DNA from: Variovorax paradoxus | Lineage (GTDB): Bacteria; Pseudomonadota; Gammaproteobacteria; Burkholderiales; Burkholderiaceae_C | Direction: 5' to 3' | Length of the DNA: 64,000 nt | Assembly: GCF_018614915.1 (NCBI RefSeq) | Contig: NZ_JAGGNU010000005.1 | Coordinates: 62,001 to 126,000, forward strand | In this document: positions 9,345 to 17,208 of the stretch, piece by piece | Layout: every line of letters starts with the position of its first letter | Numbering within the stretch: position 1 is the stretch's first letter | Notes under the pieces: generated by a model | What the model saw: only the letters and a program-made list of their open reading frames with translations | Database searches by the model: none | Told to the model about the DNA's origin: nothing | Made by a program: the position numbers and the translations under genes

Positions 9345-11072
9345 TCATTTCCACAGCATCAGGTGCTCGACCACCGCGCCCAGGGCCAGCGCCGGCACAT
9401 AGTTGAGCAAGCCGACCAGCAGCACGGTGCCGATCAGCAAAGTCACGAACAGAGGTCCGTGCGTGGGCATGGTGCCGGCCGTGACCGGCAGGCGCTTCTT
9501 GGCGGCCAGCGAGCCCGCGATGGCGAGCACCGGCACGATCACGCCGAAGCGGCCGAACCACATCGCGATGCCGAGCAGCGCGTTGTAGAAGGGCGTGTTG
9601 GCCGACAGGCCGGCGAAGGCGCTGCCGTTGTTGTTGCCGGCCGAAGTCAGCGCGTAGAGGATCTCGGAGAAGCCATGGGCGCCGGGGTTGGAGATGCCCG
9701 CGCGGCCGGCCCCGATGCCGACGGCGAGCGCGGTACCGGCCAGCACGATGATCGGCGTGACCAGGATCGCGATCGAAGTCAGCTTCATCTCGTGCACCTC
9801 GATCTTCTTGCCCAGGTACTCGGGCGTGCGGCCGATCATCAGGCCGGCGATGAAGACCGCCAGGATCGCGAAGATCAGCATGCCGTAGAGGCCGGTGCCG
9901 ACGCCGCCGAACACCACTTCGCCGAGCTGCATCAGCACCAGCGGCACCATGCCACCCAGCGGCGTGAAGGAGTCGTGCATCGCGATCACCGCGCCGCAGG
10001 AGGCGGCGGTGGTGACGGCCGCGAACAGCGCCGAGGCGCTGATGCCGAAGCGCACTTCCTTGCCTTCCATGTTGCCGCCGGCCTGCAGCGCGCTGGCGGC
10101 CTGGTCGACGCCCAGCGGCGGCAGGAGCGGATTGCCGGCCTGCTCGGCCGGAATGACCGCGACCACCGCGAGCACGAACATCACGGTCATCGCCGCGATG
10201 ATGGCGAAGCCTTGACGCTGGTCGCCGACCACGCGGCCGAAGGCGAAGCACAGTGCGGCCGGGATCAGGAAGATTGCGATCATCTGCACGAAGTTCGCGA
10301 GCGCCGTCGGGTTCTCGTACGGATGGGCCGAGTTGGCGTTGAAGAAGCCGCCGCCGTTGGTGCCGAGCATCTTGATCGCTTCCTGCGAAGCGACCGGGCC
10401 CATGGGGAGCGTCTGCGTCGCGGTGCTCGCGCTGGCTTCGACGGTGGCCACCGTCTTGTAGGTGTCGAAGTTCTGGATCACGCCCTGGCCCGCGAACACC
10501 ATCGCGATCACGAACGAGATCGGCAGCAGCAGCCAGGCTGTGATTCGTGTGATGTCGACCCAGAAATTGCCGACGAAGCCCTTGCCGTCCGTGCTGCGCG
10601 CCGCAAAGCCGCGCGCCAGCGCGAAGGCGACTGCGATGCCGGTGGCGGCCGAGAGGAAGTTCTGCACCGTGAGCCCCAGCATCTGCGTGAGGTAGCTCAT
10701 GGTCGATTCGCCCGCGTAGCCTTGCCAGTTGGTGTTGGTGGCGAAGCTCACCGCGGTGTTGAAGGCCGAGTCGGGCGACACGGCGCCCATGCCGGCCGGG
10801 TTGAGCGGCAGCACGGCCTGCAGCCGCTGCAGGCCATAGACGACGAGCGCGCCGATCGCATTGAAGGCCAGCAGGCCCATGGCATAGCCGCGCCAGTGCA
10901 TCGACAGTTCGGGCGAGGTGCCCGCGAGCTTGTAGAGCGGCGCTTCGGCGCTAAGCATCCAGCGCGGCAGCCGGCCGCCGCACAGCGCCGCCAGGTAGCG
11001 GCCCAGCGGCCAGGCCAGCAGGCCCAGCACGACGAGAAAGAGGGCCAGCAAGCCATATGCAGACGAGCCCAT
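9345..11072 (-). CDS. kdpA: KdpA, K+-binding channel-like subunit
   Basis: A 575-residue membrane protein forming the selectivity filter of the KdpFABC pump. About ten membrane segments are visible. The four degenerate filter loops are present: [25 protein letters not shown], and the later [12 protein letters not shown] and [12 protein letters not shown] blocks. Length is standard for the family. It follows kdpF after one intervening base, and its stop overlaps a possible kdpB start. Confidence 0.97.
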   Translation of the reverse strand: MGSSAYGLLALFLVVLGLLAWPLGRYLAALCGGRLPRWMLSAEAPLYKLAGTSPELSMHWRGYAMGLLAFNAIGALVVYGLQRLQAVLPLNPAGMGAVSPDSAFNTAVSFATNTNWQGYAGESTMSYLTQMLGLTVQNFLSAATGIAVAFALARGFAARSTDGKGFVGNFWVDITRITAWLLLPISFVIAMVFAGQGVIQNFDTYKTVATVEASASTATQTLPMGPVASQEAIKMLGTNGGGFFNANSAHPYENPTALANFVQMIAIFLIPAALCFAFGRVVGDQRQGFAIIAAMTVMFVLAVVAVIPAEQAGNPLLPPLGVDQAASALQAGGNMEGKEVRFGISASALFAAVTTAASCGAVIAMHDSFTPLGGMVPLVLMQLGEVVFGGVGTGLYGMLIFAILAVFIAGLMIGRTPEYLGKKIEVHEMKLTSIAILVTPIIVLAGTALAVGIGAGRAGISNPGAHGFSEILYALTSAGNNNGSAFAGLSANTPFYNALLGIAMWFGRFGVIVPVLAIAGSLAAKKRLPVTAGTMPTHGPLFVTLLIGTVLLVGLLNYVPALALGAVVEHLMLWK

Positions 11073-11073
11073 C

Positions 11074-11172
11074 TCAGAACTCCTCGGCGCAGAGGAGCGC
11101 GCACACCAGGTAGGCGAACAGGATCACGGCGACGAGGCCGGCGAATCCATAGAGCACGTCGAGGCCGATCAC
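11074..11172 (-). CDS. kdpF: KdpF, small stabilising subunit of the K+ pump
   Basis: A 32-residue single-helix membrane peptide beginning [20 protein letters not shown] and ending CAEEF. It sits directly before kdpA with one base between stop and start, as kdpF does elsewhere. The start is a GTG with a good GGGAGAG ribosome site five bases upstream. In E. coli KdpF stabilises the KdpABC complex in the membrane. The GTG overlaps the stop of the preceding 34-residue ORF (GTGA), which suggests coupling between the two. Confidence 0.9.
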   Translation of the reverse strand: MIGLDVLYGFAGLVAVILFAYLVCALLCAEEF

Positions 11173-11273
11173 GAGCGCTCTCCCTTGGGCGCGTCGAGCT
11201 TGCACAGCCCGAGCACGGCTTCGGCCATCACGACCCACAGCGCCGCGATGGCGGCGATCCATACGAAATCCAT
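11169..11273 (-). CDS. Small membrane ORF at the head of the kdp operon (unknown)
   Basis: A 34-codon ORF starts with ATG and has an excellent AGGAG ribosome site six bases upstream. The product begins MDFVWIAAIAALWVVMAEAV, giving one hydrophobic helix (about residues 3-24), and ends in a basic, charged tail [10 protein letters not shown]. Its stop codon overlaps the kdpF GTG by four bases, so it would be the first gene of kdpFABC-DE. It lies below the KdpE-like repeat and in the right orientation. I do not recognise the family. It could be an extra accessory peptide of the pump or a leader ORF that tunes kdpF translation. The evidence is the ribosome site, the coupling and the hydrophobicity. 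Confidence 0.65.
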   Translation of the reverse strand: MDFVWIAAIAALWVVMAEAVLGLCKLDAPKGERS

Positions 11274-11352
11274 CAGTCACTCCTGCATGCGAGACAAGGG
11301 TTTCAGTCTCGGCAGGCGTGCGTAAAAAGGGGGAACAGAGTCGGGAGGGGGC

Positions 11353-11369
11353 CGTAAAGAAAGCGTAAA
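11353..11369 (-). promoter_or_regulatory. Probable KdpE operator upstream of the kdp operon
   Basis: Read on the minus strand the site is TTTACG-CTTTC-TTTACG, a direct repeat with an 11-base period, inside an AT-rich patch of otherwise GC-rich DNA. It matches the layout of the E. coli KdpE site, a TTTATA/TTTACA direct repeat with a five-base spacer. A third TTTACG lies at 11321-11326, nearer the genes. The repeat is about 80 bases upstream of the first ORF of the operon. I see no convincing sigma-70 -10/-35 pair downstream, which fits an activator-dependent promoter. Confidence 0.6.
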
Positions 11370-11527
11370 AACGCGGCCCGTTCGGACGCGGCGCGGGTGC
11401 GCCGTGTGCATTTGCACACAAGGACCGGATTTCTCCGGCAGCGCGCTCGGCCCTGTGAATTCCTTGCTATCCGTTCGTCCTCTGCCTGCGTACAACCGGC
11501 CGCATGGATTGAAGGAAGAGGACGACC

Positions 11528-11740
11528 ATGGACACGGAAGCCATTGCACTGATCGTCGACGAGCCGATCGCTGGCCATTTCTATTGGGTGCTGCAGAAGC
11601 AGGACGGCAGCGACTGCCGGCCAGTCGACGCCGCCGAAGGACCGATGCCGACCTACGGCGCGGCCATGATGGCCGGCATCGCCGCACTGCAGCGCCGCAG
11701 CGATGCGCGCACGCCCCTCAGCGCGCCGACCCTGCATTGA
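11528..11740 (+). CDS. Small hypothetical protein, 70 residues
   Basis: I do not recognise this protein. It starts with ATG after a purine-rich AAGGAAGAGG ribosome site and encodes a soluble, mildly acidic 70-residue product. It contains PIAGHFYWVLQKQDG followed by an Ala-rich segment (MMAGIAALQ), which could form a beta-hairpin and helix. It has no membrane segment or signal peptide. It stands alone between the divergent kdp operon and a Bug receptor gene. A GC hairpin at 11752-11770 follows its stop. Confidence 0.6.
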   Translation: MDTEAIALIVDEPIAGHFYWVLQKQDGSDCRPVDAAEGPMPTYGAAMMAGIAALQRRSDARTPLSAPTLH

Positions 11741-11751
11741 AGCACCGGCCT

Positions 11752-11770
11752 CCCGCGCCCCGCGCGCGGG
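11752..11770 (+). terminator. GC-rich hairpin after the 70-residue ORF
   Basis: A CCCGCGC stem pairs with GCGCGGG around a five-base loop, 12 bases after the stop. It is followed by AATTCGCG with no T-run, so it would be at best a weak or Rho-assisted terminator. Confidence 0.3.
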
Positions 11771-11889
11771 AATTCGCGATTCGATAAGGCAGCCATCTCG
11801 AATCGCGTACCCTTCGTTGCTCCCGATCCGGCACACTCGCCGGCCCATCGCGCAGCATTCAGGCTGCGCCTGAAACGAAGAGACATCCC

Positions 11890-12852
11890 ATGATCCGAAA
11901 GCTGCTGAGCTCCGCCGTCCTGGCACTGGCGTTCGCCGCCGTGCAGGCCCAGCCCTATCCCGCCAAGCCGGTGCGCCTGATCGTGCCCTTCCCGCCCGGC
12001 GGCGGCACCGACATCCTCTCGCGGCTGGTGGCGACCAAGCTCACCGAAGCCGGCAAGTGGACGGTGGTGCCCGACAACCGCGCCGGTGCCGGCGGCACCA
12101 TCGGCATCGCCGAGGCGGTGCGCGCCGCGCCCACCGGCTACGACATGGTGATGGGCCAGAAGGACAACATGGTCGTCGCGCCCTGGCTCTACAAGAACCT
12201 CAGCTACGAGCCGACCAAGGACCTGACGGCCGTGGCCCACGTGGCCTACACGCCGGTGGTGATCGTGACCCGCACCGAATCGAAGTTCAAGACGCTGGCC
12301 GACGTGGTGACGGCGGCGCGCGCCGCGCCGGACACCATCACCTACGGTTCACCCGGCAACGGCACCACCATCCACCTGGCCGGCGAGATCTTCAAGAGCG
12401 CGGCCAAGATCCAGATGCGGCACGTGCCCTACAAGGGATCGAACCCCGCGATGATGGACGTGCTGGCCGGCAACGTCGACCTCATGGTGTCCTCGCTGCC
12501 CTCGGCGATGGGGCAGATCAAGTCCGGCAAGCTGCGCGCGCTGGCCGTGACATCGGCGAAGCGCAGCAGCTCGATGCCCGAGGTGCCGACCGTCGCCGAG
12601 CTCGGCTACAAGGACTTCGATGTCAGCACCTGGTACGGGCTCTTCATGCCCGCCGGCACGCCGAAGGAGATCGTCACCACGGTGAATGCCGAGGTCAACA
12701 AGCTCCTGGCCACGCCCGAGATGAAGGCCGCGATCGTGGCCCAGGGCGCGGAGCCGCAGGCCATGAGCCCGGAGCAGTTCGGCACGCTCTTGAAGACCGA
12801 CTACGAGAAGTGGCGCGGGATCGTGAAGGCGTCCGGGGCAACGATCGAATAG
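11890..12852 (+). CDS. Bug/TctC-family periplasmic solute receptor (orphan)
   Basis: A 320-residue secreted binding protein of the tripartite tricarboxylate transporter receptor family. A Sec signal peptide ends near residue 20 (AAVQAQPYPAKP). The mature protein opens with the family signature PVRLIVPFPPGGGTDILSR and has YGSPGNGT and HVPYKGSNPAM ligand-loop motifs. Such receptors bind carboxylates or aromatic acids and usually need TctA/TctB membrane partners. None is encoded nearby, as is common for the expanded Bug family in Burkholderiales. It has an AACGAAGAGA leader ribosome site and is convergent with the SDR gene, with four bases between stops. Confidence 0.9.
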   Translation: MIRKLLSSAVLALAFAAVQAQPYPAKPVRLIVPFPPGGGTDILSRLVATKLTEAGKWTVVPDNRAGAGGTIGIAEAVRAAPTGYDMVMGQKDNMVVAPWLYKNLSYEPTKDLTAVAHVAYTPVVIVTRTESKFKTLADVVTAARAAPDTITYGSPGNGTTIHLAGEIFKSAAKIQMRHVPYKGSNPAMMDVLAGNVDLMVSSLPSAMGQIKSGKLRALAVTSAKRSSSMPEVPTVAELGYKDFDVSTWYGLFMPAGTPKEIVTTVNAEVNKLLATPEMKAAIVAQGAEPQAMSPEQFGTLLKTDYEKWRGIVKASGATIE

Positions 12853-12856
12853 CGCC

Positions 12857-13618
12857 TCAGGCGTCGCGCACGTCGGCCACCGGCTTGCTGCCGAAGTCCG
12901 GCCGCGCCAGGTAAGCCAGCACCTTCGCCGCCGCCGTGGCCGGCGTGTCGAGCTGGCCTTCGGATTTCAGCCGCTCGAAGCGCGCGCGGTCGGGGAACAT
13001 GTCCGCCTCGCTCTCGCGCAGCTGCACCTGCATGTCGGTGTCGATGACGCCGGGCGCGAGCGAGACGATCTTTGCGCCGCCGCCGAGCGCCTGTTCTTCC
13101 AGCGCCACCGCGCGCGAGAAGTGGTCCATGCCCGCCTTGGCCGCGCAGTAGGGTGCCTGGCTGGCCATGGCGTTGCGTCCCAGGCCGGACGAGATGTTGA
13201 GCACGCGGCGCTCGGCCTGCCAGCCTCGGGTGGCACCGAGGAAGGCGGAAGTCAGGAGCATCGGCGCCTCCAGCCCCACGCGCAATGCATGCGCCAACTC
13301 CGCTGCCACGGCTTGCGACAACGGGCGCGGGCGGCCGACGGTGCCGGCGTTGTTGATCAAGGTGGCGCTGTCGAAGGCCTTCGCATCCAGGCCTTGCAGC
13401 CAGGCGGCCAGCCGCGCCGCGGCCGCGACCGGCTCGGCCAGGTCCTGCTGCCATTGCTCGAGCTCGGCGCCGGCCTCGCGGGCGCGGGCGGCGAGTTGCT
13501 CGTCGGCCTGGCGCGAAATGCACAGCAGGCGCTGGCCGGGCTTCAGCAGCTGTTCGGCCATGGCGCGGCCGAGACCGCGGGAAGCCCCGGTGATGACGGT
13601 GAGCTGGAGTGAATTCAT
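12857..13618 (-). CDS. SDR-family oxidoreductase, benzil/sepiapterin reductase-like
   Basis: A 253-residue NAD(P)-dependent reductase with a Rossmann fold. It has the cofactor motif TGASRGLG (10-17), the NNAG motif (89-92) and the catalytic S143/S144, Y157 and K161 in YCAAK. The sequence pattern (ITGASRGLG with an Arg, then ISSGLGRNA and APGVIDTDMQ) resembles the YueD/sepiapterin-reductase branch, which reduces diketones or pteridines with NADPH. The substrate is not known. The gene is divergent from the SRAP-like gene, with starts 98 bases apart. Confidence 0.85.
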   Translation of the reverse strand: MNSLQLTVITGASRGLGRAMAEQLLKPGQRLLCISRQADEQLAARAREAGAELEQWQQDLAEPVAAAARLAAWLQGLDAKAFDSATLINNAGTVGRPRPLSQAVAAELAHALRVGLEAPMLLTSAFLGATRGWQAERRVLNISSGLGRNAMASQAPYCAAKAGMDHFSRAVALEEQALGGGAKIVSLAPGVIDTDMQVQLRESEADMFPDRARFERLKSEGQLDTPATAAAKVLAYLARPDFGSKPVADVRDA

Positions 13619-13716
13619 GCGATCTCGTGAAATGGTTCATTGGCGGCGAACTGCCGTGCGGCCCCCATGCTAAAGGCGAGTTGACTAAACGCGAGGCGGG
13701 TTTTAAAAGTCGGCCA

Positions 13717-14364
13717 ATGCCGATCCAATACGAGCCCGCCGGCGATCAGCGCCACTACGCCAGGCACTTCGATGTGGCATGTCCGGCGCAGCCGCCGGTG
13801 GTTCGGCCCGGTGGGCAAGGGTTCTTCATCCGCCGGCCGCGCGCCGACCGCGAAGGCAGCGCCGCGGCGGCGCGGTACGAGATCGCCCCCGGCCGCTGGG
13901 GCCTGATCCCCCTCTTCGCCAAGGATCGCGACTATCCCTTCACTTTCGAAGCACGCGGCGAGTCCGCCGCGAGCGAGCGCAATTTCTACCAGCCGTGGAA
14001 GCGCGGGCATCGCTGCGTGATCCTGGCCGATGCGCTGTTCCGCCGCGGCGAGAGCGAGAGCTCGGTGGTGCGCGTCTCGCGCGCCGACGGCCAGCCGCTG
14101 GCGATGGCCGGGCTGTGGAACGGATGGCGTTCGCCGGAGGGCGAATGCGTCGAGAGCTTCGCCGTGCTGACGCTGCCCGCGCTGAACCCGCGCGAGCAGC
14201 GCTGGGTGGTCATTCTTCGCGATGCCTGGCTCGACGACTGGCTGCACTGCCCGGTCGAGGAAACCGCTGCCTATCTGCGCCCCTACGCGCAGGAGAAGCT
14301 GGTGCGCCGGACCCTCGCGCACGACCCGAGCATTCCGCTGCCCGCGCGGGCAGCGGTCGTCTGA
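13717..14364 (+). CDS. Degenerate SRAP (YedK/HMCES)-fold protein
   Basis: A 215-residue protein with the SRAP scaffold: RWGLIPLFAKD near 68-78, an ARxE-like segment, RCVILADALF, AMAGLWNGW, AVLTLPALN and WVVILRDAWLDDWL. Active SRAP proteins form a covalent bond with abasic DNA through Cys2 and use Asn, Glu and His. Here the N-terminus is MPIQYEP instead of MCGRY. The Asn of NARxE is Glu (FEARGE), the YEW Glu is in RRG, and the HxRMP His is missing. It is therefore probably not a cross-linking enzyme, though it may still bind DNA. No ribosome site is seen. TTGACT (13681) and TTAAAA (13703) would place the transcript start at the ATG, so the mRNA may be leaderless. Confidence 0.75.
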   Translation: MPIQYEPAGDQRHYARHFDVACPAQPPVVRPGGQGFFIRRPRADREGSAAAARYEIAPGRWGLIPLFAKDRDYPFTFEARGESAASERNFYQPWKRGHRCVILADALFRRGESESSVVRVSRADGQPLAMAGLWNGWRSPEGECVESFAVLTLPALNPREQRWVVILRDAWLDDWLHCPVEETAAYLRPYAQEKLVRRTLAHDPSIPLPARAAVV

Positions 14365-14368
14365 GGCC

Positions 14369-15109
14369 TCAGGCGGCGCCCCTGCCGCCCACCGCACCCT
14401 CGCGCAGGGCCGCGAGGTCGAGCACCCGAAGGCCGCCGTATTCGACCTGGATCGCGCCCTGCGCCTGCAGCGTGCGCAGCGCCTCGTTGACGCGCTGGCG
14501 TGACAGGCCGATGAGGTAGGCCAGCTCCTGCTGCGTGATGCGCAGCAGCTCGCCCACGCCGGGGAACAGCACCGGGTTGAACAGCGCCGCGAGATTGCGC
14601 GCCACGCGCGCATCGGGGTTGTTGAGCCGGTCGGCCTCGCGCGCGGCGATGAACTGGCCCAGGCGCTCGTTGAGCTGGTTCATCACGAAGCGGTTGAAGC
14701 CGATCGAATGGTCGAGCAGCCAATGGAAGTCGTCGATCGGCAGGCCCGCCACCACGCTGCGCCTGAGCGCCTGGATGTTGTAGCGGTAGGGCTCGCGCTT
14801 GAGCGCCGTGCCTTCGCCGAACCAGCCGCCCGGCGGCAGGCCGCTGTAGGTCATCGAGGTGCCATCGGCGTTGTCGTTGCTCATCTTGAGCAGCCCTTCG
14901 ACCACGCCGAACCAGTAGGTCGGCGCGCGGCCGATGCGGCACACCAGGTCGCCGGACTCGGCGTCGCCGACCACCACTGCTGCCTCGGCGCGGCGGCGCT
15001 CGGCGGGATTGAGGGTGTGCAGCCAGGGGATGTTTGCCAGCTCCTCGACGCTGGCCGGCCGCACGCGGTCGCGCAGCGAGGAAGTGCGGCTCGAACTGCC
15101 AGGGGTCAT
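14369..15109 (-). CDS. Crp/Fnr-family transcriptional regulator
   Basis: A 246-residue regulator with a cyclic-nucleotide-binding-like beta barrel (about 30-140), the long dimerisation helix (FNRFVMNQLNERLGQFIAAR) and a C-terminal winged helix. The recognition segment is LIGLSRQRVNEALRTLQAQG. No Cys cluster for an FeS centre is present, so it is not a typical oxygen-sensing Fnr. I chose the ATG at 15109, with GGAG seven bases upstream; a longer ORF upstream has no support. It is divergent from the acyl-CoA ligase/ABC operon with a strong palindrome between them and is the obvious candidate regulator of that operon. Its stop lies four bases beyond the convergent SRAP-like gene. Confidence 0.88.
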   Translation of the reverse strand: MTPGSSSRTSSLRDRVRPASVEELANIPWLHTLNPAERRRAEAAVVVGDAESGDLVCRIGRAPTYWFGVVEGLLKMSNDNADGTSMTYSGLPPGGWFGEGTALKREPYRYNIQALRRSVVAGLPIDDFHWLLDHSIGFNRFVMNQLNERLGQFIAAREADRLNNPDARVARNLAALFNPVLFPGVGELLRITQQELAYLIGLSRQRVNEALRTLQAQGAIQVEYGGLRVLDLAALREGAVGGRGAA

Positions 15110-15140
15110 CGGGAAACTCCGGGGAGTAGTGTCCCTAGGA

Positions 15141-15172
15141 TTGTCGTTGAAACGACAAGCTGACGACAAGCT
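15141..15172. promoter_or_regulatory. Perfect palindrome and repeat between Crp-type regulator and ligase operon
   Basis: TTGTCGTTGAAACGACAA (15141-15158) is a perfect 8-2-8 inverted repeat. The right arm with its next bases, ACGACAAGCT, recurs at 15163-15172 as a direct repeat 11 bases on, so three TTGTC/GACAA half-sites line one face of the helix. The TTGTC-N8-GACAA spacing fits a Crp/Fnr dimer. It lies between the divergent starts and so may control both genes. Confidence 0.65.
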
Positions 15173-15194
15173 TGGTTCTACAGTCCGCCCCATC

Positions 15195-17147
15195 GTGCAG
15201 ACCAAAGCCCACACCTTTCCCCGCCTGCTGCTGGACCATGCGAAGCAGCAACCCGAAGCACCGGCCGTGCGCGAAAAGGATCTCGGCATCTGGCAGACCT
15301 GGAGCTGGTCGGCCGTCGCCGCCGAGGTGCGCGAGTTCGCCTGCGGGCTCGCGAGCCTGGGCTTCAAGGCCGGCGACAACCTCGCGATCGTCGGCGCCAA
15401 CCGGCCCCATCTCTACATGGCGGTGCTGGCCGCGCAGAGCCTGCGCGGCGTGCCGGTGCCGCTCTACCAGGATGCGGTCGCCGGCGAGATGGTCTTCATG
15501 CTGGAAGACGCATCGATCGACTTCGTGATCGCCGAAGACCAGGAGCAGGTCGACAAGCTGCTCGAGTGCCGCGAGCTGATGAAGCAGCAGGCCGGCATTC
15601 GCCACATCGTCTACGACGATCCGCGCGGGCTGCGCCACTACGATCAGCCGGGCCTGCTCGGCTACGACAAGCTGCGCGAACTGGGCCGCGCCTACGACGC
15701 CGCGAACCCGGGCGTCTTCGACCGGAGCGTGGCAGACGTGGAGCCCGGCGACGTCGCCGTGATTCTCTATACCTCGGGCACCACCGGCCGGCCCAAGGGC
15801 GTCTGCCAGACGCACGCGAGCTTCATCGCGGCGGGCCGCGGCGGCGTCGAGACCGACCGGCTCGGCCCGGGCGACAACATCATGAGCTACCTGCCGATGG
15901 CCTGGGTCGGCGACCACCTGTTCTCGGTGGCGCAGTGGCTGGTGGGCGGCTTCACGCTCAACTGTCCCGAGTCGAGCGAGACGGTGATGAACGACATGCG
16001 CGAGATCGGGCCGAGCTACTACTTCGGCCCGCCGCGCACCTTCGAGGGCCTGCTGACCGCGGTGTCGATCCGCATGGAGGATGCGGCCGCGCCGAAGCGC
16101 TGGCTCTATGCGAAGTTCATGGCGCTGGCGCGGCGCGTCGGTGCCGACCTCCTCAACGGCGCGCCGGTCGGCGTGGGCGACCGGCTGATGTACGGGCTCG
16201 GCAACCTGCTGGTCTACGGCCCGCTGCGCAACGTGCTGGGCATGAGCCGCATCCGCGTGGCCTACACCGCCGGCGCAGCGATCGGGCCCGACCTGTTCCG
16301 CTTCTACCGCTCGATCGGCGTCAACCTCAAGCAGTTCTACGGCCAGACCGAGACCTGCGCCTACGTGTGCCTGCAGCAGGACGGCAAGGTCAAGCTGCAG
16401 ACCGTGGGCAGCGCGGCGCCCGGCATCGAGCTCAAGATCGCCGACGACGGCGAAGTGCTGGTGCGCGGCGTGTCGGTGCTCAAGGAGTACTACAAGCGGC
16501 CCGATGCGACGGCCGAGGTGCTCGATGCCGACGGCTACTTCCATACCGGCGATGCGGGCGTCATCGATGCCGAGGGCCACCTGCGCATCATCGACCGCGC
16601 CAAGGACGTCGGCCGGCTCGCCGGCGGCGCCATCTTTGCGCCCAACTACATCGAGAACAAGCTCAAGTTCTTCCCGCAGATCAAGGAAGCGGTGTGCTTC
16701 GGCAACGGGCGCGAGGAGGTCTGCGCCGCCATCAACATCGACTACGAGGCGGTCGGCAACTGGGCCGAGCGGCGCGGTCTGGCCTATGGCGGCTATGTCG
16801 ATCTCGCGGGCAAGCCGGAAGTGCTGGCGCTCATCGGCGACTGCATCGCCAAGGTCAATGCCGACCTCGCGAGCGAGGATGGCATGGGCGAGACCCAGAT
16901 CGCGCGCTTCCTGGTACTGCACAAGGAACTCGACCCCGACGACGACGAGCTCACGCGCACGCGCAAGGTGCGGCGCGGCTTCATCGCCGACAAGTACAAG
17001 GTGCTGGTCGATGCGCTCTACGGCGGCAAGACCGAGCAGTACATCGAGACCCAGGTCAAGTTCGAGGACGGGCGCACGGGGGTGGTGAACGCCACGCTGA
17101 AGATCGTGGATGCAAAGACATTCCCGATCCTGAAGGCGGCGGCATGA
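15195..17147 (+). CDS. AMP-binding acyl-CoA synthetase (long-chain/aryl type)
   Basis: A 650-residue adenylate-forming ligase that would activate a carboxylic acid to its CoA thioester. It has the P-loop ILYTSGTTGRPKGV, the A5 motif FYGQTET, the A7 motif GYFHTGDAG and a hinge IDRAKDVGRLAGG. The usual Lys after RDK is shifted; R-K residues follow in RTRKVRRGF. It resembles long-chain fatty-acid CoA ligases (FAA1/FadD15 type). No ATG fits: the GTG at 15195 just precedes the conserved THTFPRLL-like start (KAHTFPRLLLDHA), and a longer frame would overlap the regulator. It is the first gene of the ABC transporter operon, suggesting that the imported acid is activated at once. Confidence 0.85.
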   Translation: MQTKAHTFPRLLLDHAKQQPEAPAVREKDLGIWQTWSWSAVAAEVREFACGLASLGFKAGDNLAIVGANRPHLYMAVLAAQSLRGVPVPLYQDAVAGEMVFMLEDASIDFVIAEDQEQVDKLLECRELMKQQAGIRHIVYDDPRGLRHYDQPGLLGYDKLRELGRAYDAANPGVFDRSVADVEPGDVAVILYTSGTTGRPKGVCQTHASFIAAGRGGVETDRLGPGDNIMSYLPMAWVGDHLFSVAQWLVGGFTLNCPESSETVMNDMREIGPSYYFGPPRTFEGLLTAVSIRMEDAAAPKRWLYAKFMALARRVGADLLNGAPVGVGDRLMYGLGNLLVYGPLRNVLGMSRIRVAYTAGAAIGPDLFRFYRSIGVNLKQFYGQTETCAYVCLQQDGKVKLQTVGSAAPGIELKIADDGEVLVRGVSVLKEYYKRPDATAEVLDADGYFHTGDAGVIDAEGHLRIIDRAKDVGRLAGGAIFAPNYIENKLKFFPQIKEAVCFGNGREEVCAAINIDYEAVGNWAERRGLAYGGYVDLAGKPEVLALIGDCIAKVNADLASEDGMGETQIARFLVLHKELDPDDDELTRTRKVRRGFIADKYKVLVDALYGGKTEQYIETQVKFEDGRTGVVNATLKIVDAKTFPILKAAA

Positions 17148-17208
17148 GCGCCGCGCCGGGCCGCCCCAAGCAAGCTCGCACCGCAGCGCGCAGCGCGGAG
17201 GTTTCCGA

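Noticed and set aside
7096..11357. Long plus-strand open frames (768 and 682 codons) opposite kdpB and kdpA.
   Set aside because: They are shadows of conserved pump genes and have repeated His/Arg/Gly composition with no recognisable domain.
13609..13716. A 36-residue extension of the SRAP-like protein that might supply an N-terminal Cys.
   Set aside because: It would overlap the divergent SDR start; its Cys is not followed by the Gly-Arg-Tyr of the SRAP active site.
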